From the NCBI GenBank assembly GCA_002919305.1, contig PKFB01000034.1, positions 1 through 33,682 of the forward strand: DNA of 33,682 nt, given 5' to 3'. The translations under genes were made by a program, and so were the position numbers. Below, in pieces: positions 8,797 through 17,370 of this stretch. Source of the DNA: Actinomycetales bacterium (GTDB lineage: Bacteria > Actinomycetota > Actinomycetes > Mycobacteriales > Micromonosporaceae). Position 1 is the first letter of the stretch, and every line of letters begins with the position of its first letter. The notes below the pieces were generated by a model. It did not search any database and was not told where the DNA came from. It was given only the letters and a program-made list of their open reading frames with translations.

Positions 8797-8821
8797 GGTT
8801 CTAGTAATTGCCGAAGGGTGA
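8797..8821 (+). promoter_or_regulatory. Candidate SigB/SigF-type promoter of the sigma factor gene
   Basis: GGTT (8797-8800), 15-base spacer, GGGTGA (8816-8821). This resembles the actinobacterial SigB/SigF consensus GTTT-N15-17-GGGTAY, with one mismatch in each box. Its position about 220 bases upstream of the sigma gene would allow autoregulation. Based on a short motif only. Confidence 0.4.
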
Positions 8822-8993
8822 CGGTGAGTAATTCGGTAACGCGTAACGCGGATCCTCAGAACGGTGCTCGAGACGAGGGCGCCGCGAATATTTCTCACGC
8901 GCGGCATCGCGTACGTCACGGACACAATTCCGGACATCGCTAACCATTTCCGAACCCACCTTCTAAAAGTCCGGCGCCGGTTTTTCGTACGCG

Positions 8994-9007
8994 GGTGACC
9001 CGTCACC
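8994..9007. promoter_or_regulatory. Palindrome before the sigma factor gene
   Basis: Perfect 6-bp arms GGTGAC/GTCACC around CC, 31 bases before the ATG. It could be an operator or a hairpin in the mRNA leader next to the ribosome site. No known regulator consensus is matched. Confidence 0.35.
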
Positions 9008-9037
9008 GGCCGCGCGCTGGCGAGAAGGGAACGACCC

Positions 9038-9973
9038 ATGACCGTTCTTCTCGGCCACGCGGAAGCTTTGAACACCGAGGCTTTGCCCGCACCGCTCGCG
9101 CAGACCCAGTCCGACGCTGAGGTACTGCCCACCGACCTGGAGTCCGCCGAACTGGACTCGTCCGAGCTGGAGTCTGTCGACTCCACCGGTACCGACCTGA
9201 CCACCCGTTCCCGGCGGGAGACCGATGAGAAGGCACGGGTGCTGCTCACGCGGCTGGCTGACCTTCCACAAAGGTCAATGGACCGGGCCCGTGTCAGGGA
9301 CCGGATCATTGAGCTGTACCTGCCGTTGGCGGAGTACCTGGCTCGCCGGTTCCGCAACCGCGGTGAACCACTGGATGACCTGTGCCAGGTGGCCGCTATC
9401 GGCCTGATCAAGGCCGTGGACGGCTACGACGTGGCGCGGGGCATCGGCTTCACCAGTTACGCGATCCCCACCATCGTGGGAGAACTCAAACGGCACTTCC
9501 GTGACAAGGGATGGAGCATCCGGGTACCCCGGCGGCTTCAGGAGCTGAAGCTGGAGATCGGCAAGGCGACCGGAGCGCTCACTCAGCAGCTGGGGCGTTC
9601 CCCGACGGTGGCCGACCTGGCGCAACACCTCGGCGTCTCCGAGGAAGAGGTGCTGGAAGGACTCGACACCGCCAACGCCTACAACGCGCTGTCGCTGCAC
9701 ACTCCGGTGACCGGCGACTCCTCGGCTACCGAGATGGTCGACCTGCTCGGTGACCTCGACCCCGCCTTGGAGAACGTCGAAGACCGAGCCGCGCTGCGGC
9801 CGCTGATCGCGCAGCTGCCGCGACGCGAACAGCGAATTATCGCGCTGCGTTTCTTCGGGAACATGACGCAATCTCAGATTGCCGAGGAGATCGGGGTCTC
9901 CCAAATGCATGTGTCGCGTCTGCTGACCCGTTCCCTGGCCTTCCTCCGGCAAGGCCTACTGAATGAGGGCTGA
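9038..9973 (+). CDS. RNA polymerase sigma factor, SigB/SigF/SigG family
   Basis: 311 residues. An acidic N-terminal extension (about 1-65, rich in Glu/Asp/Ser) precedes region 2 (DRIIELYLPLAEYLARRF, then DDLCQVAAIGLIKAVDGYD, with the -10 recognition part GIGFTSYAIPTIVGELKRHFRD), region 3 (RVPRRLQELKLEIGKATGALTQQLGRSPTVADLAQHLGVS) and region 4 with the -35 helix-turn-helix (MTQSQIAEEIGVSQMHVSRLLTRSLAFLRQ). Family knowledge: this group directs general stress, osmotic or developmental genes and is controlled by anti-sigma kinases and STAS antagonists. ATG 9038 has GAGAAGGGA at a good distance. No anti-sigma gene lies next to it; a STAS protein at 3.0-3.3 kb is the nearest possible partner. SigB-like promoter motifs occur before this gene and before dps, so dps is a likely target. 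Confidence 0.96.
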   Translation: MTVLLGHAEALNTEALPAPLAQTQSDAEVLPTDLESAELDSSELESVDSTGTDLTTRSRRETDEKARVLLTRLADLPQRSMDRARVRDRIIELYLPLAEYLARRFRNRGEPLDDLCQVAAIGLIKAVDGYDVARGIGFTSYAIPTIVGELKRHFRDKGWSIRVPRRLQELKLEIGKATGALTQQLGRSPTVADLAQHLGVSEEEVLEGLDTANAYNALSLHTPVTGDSSATEMVDLLGDLDPALENVEDRAALRPLIAQLPRREQRIIALRFFGNMTQSQIAEEIGVSQMHVSRLLTRSLAFLRQGLLNEG

Positions 9974-10013
9974 GGGGCGGTTCACCGTTCCGGTGTGAAT
10001 GGTGACGTCGGCG

Positions 10014-10054
10014 GGTGCCGGGTCAGGACCGAACGATCGGCCTGGCCCGGCACC
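10014..10054 (+). terminator. Strong hairpin downstream of the sigma factor gene
   Basis: A 14-bp outer stem (GGTGCCGGGTCAGG with CCTGGCCCGGCACC, one G-T pair), a one-base bulge and a 4-bp inner stem CCGA/TCGG around ACGA. It lies 40 bases after the sigma stop. There is no T-run, which is common for actinobacterial terminators. A smaller imperfect hairpin lies at 9981-9999. Confidence 0.55.
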
Positions 10055-10119
10055 TCCCTATGAAGGCGCCATGACGACGCCATGAAGGCCCCGTACCGCC
10101 GGATGGGTACCGTCGCGAG

Positions 10120-11274
10120 GTGGTGGTTTTTCGGCGCTTTCCCGCCAGCGGGCCCCGTGAGGATCCGCTAGCGGCGATCGCCCGGCGTTCCCAGACGACG
10201 CTCCGTGACCGGTGGCAGCGGCTACGCCTCAACGCCATGCTCACCCTCCAAACCGGCTGCGCAGCCGGTTTGGCCTGGTTCTTAGCGCATGACCTTCTGA
10301 GACACCCCGTACCGTTTTTCGCGCCGATCGCGGCCGTTATCACGTTGGGAGTCAGCACCAGCCAGCGGTTGCGGCGCTCTGTTGAGTTAGTGCTCGGTGT
10401 CGCCGTGGGCATCGCGGTCGGCGACATCCTGATCCTGCTGATCGGAACCGGCCCCGCGCAGATCACCGCGGTGGTCACGCTGGCCATCGCGACCGCGATC
10501 TTCATCGGTGGCAGCGGGGTGGTGGTCACGCAGTCCGCCTCCTCGGCGGTTCTGATCGCCACCCTCACACCGCCGACCACCGGGGTGCCCTACACCCGGT
10601 TTGTGGATGCACTCGCCGGTGGCATCGCGGCGTTCGTGGTTCACGCGTTGCTGCTTCCCCTCAATCCCCTGACCGTGGTCCGCCGGGCCGCGCATCCGGT
10701 GTTCACGGGGTTATCCAAGGGACTGACGGCGATCGCTGACGCGCTTGCCCAACAGGACCGGTACGCGGCCCAGAAAGCCCTGGAGCAGCTCCGGAACCTG
10801 TCCGGGGCGCTCGAGGCGTACCGCTCCGCGTTGGTGGTGGGACGAGAGACCGTCACGATCGCGCCGGTGCGGTGGCGGGCCCGAGGTCTGATCGCGCCGT
10901 ACGTGGAGGCCGCCGGCCACATCGATAACGCGGTACGGAACGCGCGGGTGCTGGCCCGGCGCGCCCTGGCGTTGCTTTCCGGCACGCCTCAAGCGAACGA
11001 GCCGGTCCCCGACCAGCTTGTGACAGCGATACAACGACTCGCCCAAGCGGTGCAGATGCTCCGGACCGACTTCGACACCGGCCGGGAACCCCAGGCCGCC
11101 ACCACGGAGGTGCTTGAGGCCGTCCGATGCGCGAGCGCCGCACACGCCGCCGGTTTGGGGTTCTCCGGTGAGGTGGTGGTCGCGCAGATCCGGTCGTTGG
11201 GTGTGGATCTCCTCCAGGCGGCCTGGTTTGACCAGGATGCGGCGCTTCGCGCCGTCCGTAGGATCCGGCTGTGA
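10120..11274 (+). CDS. FUSC/aromatic-acid-exporter-like membrane protein
   Basis: 384 residues. A basic N-terminus is followed by about six hydrophobic helices (residues about 40-185, including LQTGCAAGLAWFLAHDLLRH, VPFFAPIAAVITLGVSTSQRLRR, LVLGVAVGIAVGDILILLIGTGP and FVDALAGGIAAFVVHALLLPLNP), then a long helical cytoplasmic domain (about 195-384). This layout matches the FUSC/ArAE superfamily, whose characterised members export aromatic acids; here the substrate is unknown. GTG 10120 has a TACCGT hexamer (10108-10113) 6 bases upstream, consistent with a leaderless transcript. It follows the strong hairpin after the sigma gene, so it is probably a separate transcription unit. Confidence 0.85.
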   Translation: MVVFRRFPASGPREDPLAAIARRSQTTLRDRWQRLRLNAMLTLQTGCAAGLAWFLAHDLLRHPVPFFAPIAAVITLGVSTSQRLRRSVELVLGVAVGIAVGDILILLIGTGPAQITAVVTLAIATAIFIGGSGVVVTQSASSAVLIATLTPPTTGVPYTRFVDALAGGIAAFVVHALLLPLNPLTVVRRAAHPVFTGLSKGLTAIADALAQQDRYAAQKALEQLRNLSGALEAYRSALVVGRETVTIAPVRWRARGLIAPYVEAAGHIDNAVRNARVLARRALALLSGTPQANEPVPDQLVTAIQRLAQAVQMLRTDFDTGREPQAATTEVLEAVRCASAAHAAGLGFSGEVVVAQIRSLGVDLLQAAWFDQDAALRAVRRIRL

Positions 11275-11345
11275 ACACCCCAACTCGGGACGAAGGTACG
11301 CGGCGTAGCGCGTCCCTACCTGACAGGCATCGATAGGCTGGCGGC

Positions 11346-12692
11346 ATGGCAGCGGACCTCGCGGCGGTATGGCCACCCCCCTACCACACCCGTAGTCGGT
11401 GGCGGGTGCTGCAGATGTGGTTGGCCTTCGGGGCGATCGCGGTCGGCGGTGGCGTGATCATCGCCGTGATGATCTGGAGCATGGGGATCGGGCCGACCTT
11501 GATCGGTCTCATCGTGTCGTTAATCCCGGTTCCGATCATCGGGCTCGGTCTGATCTGGCTAGACCGCTTTGACCCGGCTTCCTGGCGCTATTTAGGGTTC
11601 GCGTTCGGTTGGGGAGCCTGCGTCGCCACATCGGTCTCCCTAGGGGTGAACACCCTCGGTGCCTGGTTGATCCAGCGTGTCGACGGTCCGCTGTGGGTGG
11701 TGGCGGTGGTGGTCGCGCCGGTCATCGAGGAGACCACGAAAGGGCTTGCCCCTTTGCTGATCTTCTGGTTCCGGCGTCGAGAACTCAGCAGCGCCACCGA
11801 CGCCATCGTGTTCGCCGGGCTGGCGGCGCTCGGTTTCGCGATGACCGAAAACGTGCTCTACCTCGGTGGGGTCTATCTGGCTGGATCAGAGTTCCTGGGC
11901 CCCGCCGGCGGGACACTGTGGCTGGTGATGCTGTTTGGGGCGCGGATCGTGCTGTCAGGATTCGCGCATCCGATGTTCACGGTCATGACGGCGCTGGGTT
12001 TGGTGATCGCGGTACGCAGCGCCTCATCAGCGGTCCGCCAGGTCGCCCCGGTCGTCGGGCTGACCGTGGCGATGCTGCTCCACGCAGGATGGAATGGGAT
12101 GGCCACCGCCTCGGCGCAGGATCCCCGCATCCTCGGCTACGGCTATCTGATAGGGGCGCTGCCGATTCTGGCTGTGCTCATCGGGCTGGTGCTGTGGCTG
12201 CGTACTGAGCCTGGTCGGATCGTCGCCCGGGTGCTGCCCGAGTACGTCCAGATGGGATGGTTCTCGCCGCCTGAGATCGTCGCCTTAGCCACGCCGCGTC
12301 GGCGGCTGTGGGCACGACGGTGGGCCTACCGGGTGGCCGGCCCCGAGGGGAAGCGGATGATGCGCATCTACCAGATCGCCGCCACCCGCCTGGCGTTACT
12401 GCGGGACCGAATGATGCGAGGCGTGATAGGTCTGCCCCATCACGAATACGAAGCCGAGGAACGGTGGCTGTTGCACGTCATCGACCGCCACCGGGCGGTG
12501 TTCACGGGACGGGACATGACGGTTCCGCCGGCGCGTTGGGACGGCACGGGGTACCTGATCCAGTTCCCGGACGGGGCGCGGCACCGGTTACCGGCGCCGC
12601 CCACCCCCGTCGTCCCGGTACCTGTTCCCTTGGTGGCGCTGGCCCCACCAAGGCTGCCCTTCCACAGTCCTTTGGCGCCCTACTACAGATAG
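11346..12692 (+). CDS. PrsW-family intramembrane metalloprotease
   Basis: 448 residues, about eight membrane helices between residues 20 and 285 and a long cytoplasmic tail (about 290-448, ending Pro-rich). The PrsW catalytic motifs are present: EETTKG (Glu128-Glu129), FAMTEN (Glu168), FAHP (His208) and LHAGWNG (His246). Family knowledge: B. subtilis PrsW makes the first cut in the anti-sigma factor RsiW; CAAX-protease relatives share the fold. The substrate here is unknown, and no anti-sigma factor gene with a membrane helix is in the window. ATG 11346 lies 6 bases after a TAGGCT hexamer (11334-11339), fitting a leaderless start. The 3' end overlaps the convergent GroES-like gene by 10 bases. 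Confidence 0.92.
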   Translation: MAADLAAVWPPPYHTRSRWRVLQMWLAFGAIAVGGGVIIAVMIWSMGIGPTLIGLIVSLIPVPIIGLGLIWLDRFDPASWRYLGFAFGWGACVATSVSLGVNTLGAWLIQRVDGPLWVVAVVVAPVIEETTKGLAPLLIFWFRRRELSSATDAIVFAGLAALGFAMTENVLYLGGVYLAGSEFLGPAGGTLWLVMLFGARIVLSGFAHPMFTVMTALGLVIAVRSASSAVRQVAPVVGLTVAMLLHAGWNGMATASAQDPRILGYGYLIGALPILAVLIGLVLWLRTEPGRIVARVLPEYVQMGWFSPPEIVALATPRRRLWARRWAYRVAGPEGKRMMRIYQIAATRLALLRDRMMRGVIGLPHHEYEAEERWLLHVIDRHRAVFTGRDMTVPPARWDGTGYLIQFPDGARHRLPAPPTPVVPVPVPLVALAPPRLPFHSPLAPYYR

Positions 12693-13018
12693 AGGCCAGT
12701 GCCGTCGTTCTCGATGCGTTCCGCCGCGACCGCGTGAACGTCCCGCTCCCGGAGCAGAACGTAAGTACGGCTGTGTAGCTCCACTTCGGAACGCTCCTCG
12801 GGATCGAACAGCACCCGGTCACCGGCTTTGATCGTGCGCACATGCGGGCCGATCGCCACCGCCACCGCCCAGGACAAGCGCCGGCCCATCGTGGCGGTCG
12901 CCGGAATCACGAGACCTGAGGCCGAACGGCGCTCGCCTTCGTTCTCCTCTATCCGTACCAGGACGCGGTCATGGAGCAACCGGATCGGCAGCCCCTGCTC
13001 TGAGCTTTCGGCACTCAC
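12683..13018 (-). CDS. GroES-like co-chaperonin (Cpn10 family), stand-alone
   Basis: 111 residues from GTG 13018. The Cpn10 beta-barrel is recognisable: IRLLHDRVLVRIEENEGERRSASGLVIPATA, AVAVAIGP, IKAGDRVLFDPEERSEVELHSRTYVLLRERDVHAV. The mobile loop region after ERRSASGLVIPA is present. GroES is normally about 97 residues and sits before groEL; here there is no GroEL gene in the window and the protein is somewhat divergent, so it is more likely a second, specialised Cpn10 than the housekeeping one. The open frame runs further upstream but has no homology there and would overlap the divergent AI-2E-family gene. A TACCGT hexamer lies 8 bases before the chosen GTG. Convergent with the PrsW gene. 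Confidence 0.88.
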   Translation of the reverse strand: MSAESSEQGLPIRLLHDRVLVRIEENEGERRSASGLVIPATATMGRRLSWAVAVAIGPHVRTIKAGDRVLFDPEERSEVELHSRTYVLLRERDVHAVAAERIENDGTGLYL

Positions 13019-13133
13019 GCCCGGAAACGGTACTCCGCCTACAAGGTACTTGTGTGCCGGGTACCGGGTCAGTTTCCTCGGGAGCGTCTCCAAGGGAATT
13101 TGGGAAGCGTCGGTACGGTGAAACACCAAGGGG

Positions 13134-14411
13134 GTGACGACACTGAGCGGGTACGAGCGGGTGACGGAGCGTATTCGGCGCGCGTGGAGCACGATGCGGA
13201 AGTCGGCCCGGGAACGGCGCCAACGGGCGATGGAGCGCACCGCTAACGCGGCGGAGCCGACCATCGGCAACAACACTGTATTCGACGCGACGGACAACGG
13301 TGGCTCTCGAATCCAGCATCCCGATGACGCCGTGCCGCAGGGGATTCAGATCGCGGCGGCGTGGTCCTGGCGTCTGGTGGTGATCGGGGTCGCCGTCTAC
13401 GCCGCTTTGCACATCTTCGGGCGGCTCCAGGTCGTGATGGTGCCGCTGGCCATTTCCCTCCTGCTCTCCGCTCTGCTGCAGCCGGCGGTCGCCTGGCTGC
13501 GTCGACACCACGTTCCGTCCTCGCTGGCGGCGGCGTTCGTGCTGATCGCCGGGATCGCCGCGGTCAGCGGCATCCTGACCGCTGTGGTTCGGGCGTTCAT
13601 CAACGGCATCCCTGACCTGGCCAACAACGTTCAGGACGGTATCGAGCAGATCCGCAACTGGTTGCGAGAAGGGCCGCTGAACCTCTCCGACCGTCAGTTG
13701 AATCAAAGCCTGGACGCGATATCGGACTGGGTCAGTGAGAACCGGGACGCCTTCACCAGCGGCGCCTGGGACGCCACCACCACCGCCACCCACGTACTGG
13801 CCGGTCTTTTCATGGTGTTGTTCGCCACGTTCTTCTTCATGCGGGACGGGCGCAAGATCTGGACTTTCCTGGTTCGGATGCTCCCGCGCGGCGCTCAAGC
13901 CCACGTGGCCAGCGCCGGGGATGCCGTCTGGCGCACCCTGGTCTCCTACGTACGCGCCACAGTCGCGGTGGCGTTCATCGACGCGGTGGGCATCGGGCTC
14001 GCGGCGGCGCTGCTGAACCTGCCGCTGTGGTTGCCGATCGCCGCCTTGGTGTTCCTCTCCAGCTTCGTCCCCATCGTCGGTGCCACCCTCTCCGGTGCGG
14101 TGGCGGTACTCGTCGCCCTGGTGGCGGAGGGCCCGGTCGACGCCTTGCTAATGCTGATAGCGGTCATCGCGGTCCAGCAGTTGGAGGGGCACATTTTGCA
14201 GCCGTTGCTGCTGGGACGAGCGGTGGCGATCCATCCGTTGGCGGTGATCGTGGCGATCGCGGCCGGCGTGGTGGTCGCTGGAATCGTCGGCGCGTTGATC
14301 GCGGTGCCGATCGTGGCGGTGCTCAACACCGCGATCCGGCACCTGTCCGCCCGCCGAGCCCTAGCACCCTCCCCGCCACCTGATGACGAGCCTCAAACGC
14401 AGCCGGCCTGA
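13134..14411 (+). CDS. AI-2E-family transporter-like membrane protein
   Basis: 425 residues. A polar, basic N-terminal region (about 1-75) is followed by the AI-2E/UPF0118 layout: two to three helices (about 80-155), a polar amphipathic segment (about 155-215: GIPDLANNVQDGIEQIRNWLREGPLNLS), then helices with FMVLFATFFFMRDG, the conserved LWLPIAALVFLSSFVPIVGATLSG, and VQQLEGHILQPLLLGRAVAIHPLAVI. Family knowledge: members are homotrimeric or pentameric transporters; AI-2 export was proposed for TqsA, and others move Na+/H+. The substrate cannot be told. The start is uncertain: GTG 13134 (with AAGGGG directly upstream) or GTG 13161. Divergent from the GroES-like gene across a short shared region. 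Confidence 0.9.
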   Translation: MTTLSGYERVTERIRRAWSTMRKSARERRQRAMERTANAAEPTIGNNTVFDATDNGGSRIQHPDDAVPQGIQIAAAWSWRLVVIGVAVYAALHIFGRLQVVMVPLAISLLLSALLQPAVAWLRRHHVPSSLAAAFVLIAGIAAVSGILTAVVRAFINGIPDLANNVQDGIEQIRNWLREGPLNLSDRQLNQSLDAISDWVSENRDAFTSGAWDATTTATHVLAGLFMVLFATFFFMRDGRKIWTFLVRMLPRGAQAHVASAGDAVWRTLVSYVRATVAVAFIDAVGIGLAAALLNLPLWLPIAALVFLSSFVPIVGATLSGAVAVLVALVAEGPVDALLMLIAVIAVQQLEGHILQPLLLGRAVAIHPLAVIVAIAAGVVVAGIVGALIAVPIVAVLNTAIRHLSARRALAPSPPPDDEPQTQPA

Positions 14412-14470
14412 CCTGTCGACGCGACGGTACGCCCAAGCCATACGACCAGGCCGCGACCGACACGGTTGGC

Positions 14471-16681
14471 TTAGGAGAGCCGAGCGGCGGCGAGCCGTTT
14501 GAGGGCACCGATCACCACGTCATGGTCGGTGGTGTACCAGAACGGCGGCAGGGACCGCCGCAGGAAAGCCCCATAGGACCGTGAGGTGTGCAGCCGGGGA
14601 TCCAGCACCGCGACCACACCCCGGTCGGTGGCACGGCGGATGAGGCGGCCTGCGCCCTGCGCGAGGCGTACCGCCGCTATCGGAACGCTGACCGCCGCGA
14701 AACCAGAACCGCCGGCGGCGTCCACGGCTGCGGCACGCGCCGACGCCAACGGCTCATCGGGGCGGGGGAACGGCAAACGGTCGATCACCACCAGCTGGCA
14801 GGCGTCGCCCGGCACATCGACCCCCTGCCACAGCGACATCACCCCCAGCAGACAGGAGCACGGCCCCTCCTTGAACCTCCGCACCAGCGCCGGGATCGTG
14901 TCCTGCCCCTGCAGCAGGACCTCCAGGTCGGTTCGTTCCCGCAGCAGCTCCGCGGCGCGTTCGGCGGCGCGGCGGGAGGAGAACAACCCGAGGGTGCGGC
15001 CCTCCAACGCGGTGACGAGCTGCACCAGCTCCTCACCCGCCGCCTCAGACAGGCCTGACTGGGTCGGCCGGGGCAGATGAGCGGCCACGTAGAGGATGCC
15101 TTGACGGGCGTAGTCGAAGGGCGACCCCACGTCCAGGGCCCGCCACAGGGGTGGGGATTCGGGCTCCTCAACGAGCGACGTTCCCAGCCACTCCCTGATC
15201 CCGTGCGCCGTCGGATCCTCCCCACCAGGGTCATCGAGGTGCGTCAGGTCGCCGGCGTCGCCATATTCTCCACGGTCCTCGGATCCGGTGTCGGCGGCGA
15301 CAGCCGGGGCCGCGTCAGCTGCGTCGGAGGCGGCCGGGTCCGGCGTCGCGGCCGGCTGCACCGGGCGTACATCCCCGGTCTCTGGGGTTCGGCCGTACTC
15401 CAACGACAACCCCAGGGACCGCGCGATGGTGTCGAACCGGCCCCCTAGAGTCAGGGTCGCTGAGGCCGCCACCACCGTCCGGCCACTGAACAGGCCACCG
15501 GTGAGCAGACCCGCCACCGACAACGGAGCGACGACCACCGCCCAGCGACCCCGTTCGGCCCGCTCCAGCCAAATGACATCCTGCGGCGACTCCGACAGCA
15601 GGCGCTGCGTCACCTGCGTCAGACGGGTGAGCATCGCCTTAGCCTGCTGACGGCGTACCGCGTCGGGATCGTCGGCGCGGACCTCACCGATGCCGTGGGT
15701 GGCCTCCCGGCAGGCCGCTTCTACCGCGAACAAGGCCTCTCGCAGCGTCGACGGCAACGTTTCCAGCCGCCCCGCTGACAGCTCCTCCAAAGCGAGGCTG
15801 AGCGCGTCCTCCGCCTCGGCCAGCCGATCAAGATGTTCAGCATCCAGGAACGTCCGCGCCCGTCGACGCGCCCGGTCGATCTGATCCGGGGTGACCTCCC
15901 CTTGAGCCGCCGACGTGACCCGATCGACCAGTTCATGCGCCTCGTCAATGATCAACAACTGATGGGGCGGCAGGATATGACGGCCCGTCATCAGGTCCAT
16001 GGCCAGCAGGCTGTGGTTGGTCACCACAATGTCGACCTGCCGCGCGCGTACCCGCGAGGCTTCCGCGAAGCATTCGTCCCCGAAGGGGCAACGGTGCGCG
16101 CCGACGCACTCCCGAGCAGGCATCGACACAGCCCGCCAGACCACATCGTCGACCCCGGGATCCAGCTCGTCACGGTCTCCGGTCTCGGTCTCCAACGCCC
16201 ATTCCCGGATCCGGGTGATCTGCTTACCCATCCGCCCCGCGGCGGTCAGCCAGCGTTCCCCGCCTTCCAGTTCAAGAACGCCCTCGGGCTCCTCGGACGG
16301 CTCCAGCCGAGCGAGGCACACATAGTGGTGCCGTCCCTTGAGGACGGCGTATGTGGGGCGCCGTCCCAGCAACGGCTCAACAGCCTCAACCAAGCGGGGA
16401 AGATCAACCTCGATCAGCTGCGACTGCAACGCCAGGGTCGCCGTGGAGACAACTACTGGGCCGTCCGCCAACAGTGCCGGCGTCAGATAAGCCAAAGACT
16501 TCCCGGTGCCGGTACCGGCCTGAACCAGCAGATGCTCACCGGTTTCGATGGCCTCGGCGACCGCCTGCGCCATCCGGGCCTGCCCCTCTCGCACGGTGCC
16601 GTGCGGAACCGCCGCCACGGCTGCGGCCAACAGCCGCTCGACGGTGGGAGTCGACGCTGGTCGAGTCGTGGCGGCGGTCAC
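14471..16681 (-). CDS. DinG/XPD-like ATP-dependent DNA helicase with Fe-S cluster
   Basis: 736 residues. Walker A VQAGTGTGKSLAY (Lys61), motif Ia STATLALQSQL, DEAH box at Asp246-His249 (LLIIDEAHELVD), and the C-terminal superfamily 2 motifs (GVMSLWQGVDVPGD, VVIDRLPFPRPDEP, RLAQGAGRLIRRATDRGVV). Four cysteines at about 122, 192, 198 and 204 (YVCLA; ECVGAHRCPFGDECF) form the expected Fe-S cluster of the XPD/DinG/YoaA group. Family knowledge: 5'-3' helicases that unwind damaged or branched DNA and R-loops. An Ala/Asp/Glu-rich insert (about residues 430-500) between the two motor halves looks disordered. GTG 16681 lies 8 bases after a TAGCGT hexamer on the minus strand. Convergent with the AI-2E-family gene. 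Confidence 0.95.
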   Translation of the reverse strand: MTAATTRPASTPTVERLLAAAVAAVPHGTVREGQARMAQAVAEAIETGEHLLVQAGTGTGKSLAYLTPALLADGPVVVSTATLALQSQLIEVDLPRLVEAVEPLLGRRPTYAVLKGRHHYVCLARLEPSEEPEGVLELEGGERWLTAAGRMGKQITRIREWALETETGDRDELDPGVDDVVWRAVSMPARECVGAHRCPFGDECFAEASRVRARQVDIVVTNHSLLAMDLMTGRHILPPHQLLIIDEAHELVDRVTSAAQGEVTPDQIDRARRRARTFLDAEHLDRLAEAEDALSLALEELSAGRLETLPSTLREALFAVEAACREATHGIGEVRADDPDAVRRQQAKAMLTRLTQVTQRLLSESPQDVIWLERAERGRWAVVVAPLSVAGLLTGGLFSGRTVVAASATLTLGGRFDTIARSLGLSLEYGRTPETGDVRPVQPAATPDPAASDAADAAPAVAADTGSEDRGEYGDAGDLTHLDDPGGEDPTAHGIREWLGTSLVEEPESPPLWRALDVGSPFDYARQGILYVAAHLPRPTQSGLSEAAGEELVQLVTALEGRTLGLFSSRRAAERAAELLRERTDLEVLLQGQDTIPALVRRFKEGPCSCLLGVMSLWQGVDVPGDACQLVVIDRLPFPRPDEPLASARAAAVDAAGGSGFAAVSVPIAAVRLAQGAGRLIRRATDRGVVAVLDPRLHTSRSYGAFLRRSLPPFWYTTDHDVVIGALKRLAAARLS

Positions 16682-16806
16682 GGTGCTTCACGCTACCCGC
16701 AGGGGTTTGTCGCTCCTGGAGTGGGCCCTGATGGGACATCAGCGACCCTGAAGCCGCCACCGTGCGGTTTGCGTGGTTCAGCCCCGACAGGCGGGCGTCG
16801 GAAAGA

Positions 16807-17265
16807 TCAGGTGCGTTGAACCTGCTCCCGGAACATCCACCAGTACTTCTCCAACGTGGCGGTGAGGTTGATCAAGGTGTCCTGGCTGACCGGATCCAGC
16901 TGCTCAAGCTTGGCGATGCGTCCCCGCGCATGCCCAATCACCGTCGCCAACCGCTCCGTGAACGCGGTCACGGCGTCGTCGTCGCTGATCGGCCCGCTCG
17001 GCAGCTCCGGCAGCGGGGTCTCCTTGGCCACGCTACTGAGCCGACCATCCACCCGGTAGCCGATCGCGACGGCACGCTCGGCGACGGTGTCGGTCTCCTG
17101 ACGCAGCGCCTCTACCAGTTCATCCAGCTGCTCATGGATGAACTTGAACCGCGGACCTGTGAGGTTCCAATGCGCCTGCTTGCCCTGGAGAGACAGGTCA
17201 ATCAACTCCACCAGGGTGTCCTGCAGCAAGGTACCGATGGCATTGACATCGATCGTCACGATCAT
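16807..17265 (-). CDS. dps: Dps, DNA-protection ferritin-like protein
   Basis: 152 residues from ATG 17265, chosen because GGGGGTGG lies directly upstream and Dps proteins begin at about this point; the frame stays open to 17319. The ferroxidase residues are in the usual register: His32 in KQAHWNLTG, His44 and Asp48 in FIHEQLDEL, Asp59 and Glu63 in ETDTVAERAV. The family forms a 12-subunit shell that oxidises and stores iron using peroxide and so protects DNA. The protein lacks a long basic N-terminal tail, so direct DNA binding is uncertain. A good SigB-type promoter candidate lies upstream, fitting stress induction of dps in actinobacteria. It follows the biotin transporter genes on the same strand but with its own promoter. 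Confidence 0.96.
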   Translation of the reverse strand: MIVTIDVNAIGTLLQDTLVELIDLSLQGKQAHWNLTGPRFKFIHEQLDELVEALRQETDTVAERAVAIGYRVDGRLSSVAKETPLPELPSGPISDDDAVTAFTERLATVIGHARGRIAKLEQLDPVSQDTLINLTATLEKYWWMFREQVQRT

Positions 17266-17296
17266 CCACCCCCAGTTTCCGGAATTCCCGTCACCT

Positions 17297-17321
17297 GTAC
17301 CCGGAGAGGGCGGAGCCACAC
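17297..17321 (-). promoter_or_regulatory. Candidate SigB/SigF-type promoter of dps
   Basis: On the minus strand: GTGT (17318-17321), 15-base spacer, GGGTAC (17297-17302). The -10 box is a perfect match to the SigB/SigF type; the -35 has one mismatch from GTTT. The expected start near 17290 gives a leader of about 25 bases with the ribosome site of dps in place. Confidence 0.6.
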
Positions 17322-17370
17322 GTGACGACGACGACAGTCACATAGGCGGCCACGTCAAAGTGCGCGTCGC

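Larger units (their letters stand above)
8591..9037. other. Long leader region upstream of the sigma factor gene
   Basis: 447 bases without a convincing gene. It holds a SigB-like promoter candidate (8797-8821), a CCGGCGCCGG block followed by five T (8971-8985), and a perfect palindrome GGTGAC-CC-GTCACC (8994-9007) 15-20 bases before the ribosome site GAGAAGGGA. The length suggests complex transcriptional or leader control of the sigma gene. Confidence 0.5.

Noticed and set aside
8971-8985. Intrinsic terminator (CCGGCGCCGG followed by five T) before the sigma gene
   Set aside because: The palindrome leaves no loop of adequate size and gives only about 3 bp of stem, so it is not a credible terminator.
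15833-16819. Long plus-strand open frame opposite the helicase gene
   Set aside because: Translation is low-complexity without motifs; the minus strand encodes Walker A, DEAH and Fe-S cysteines across it.
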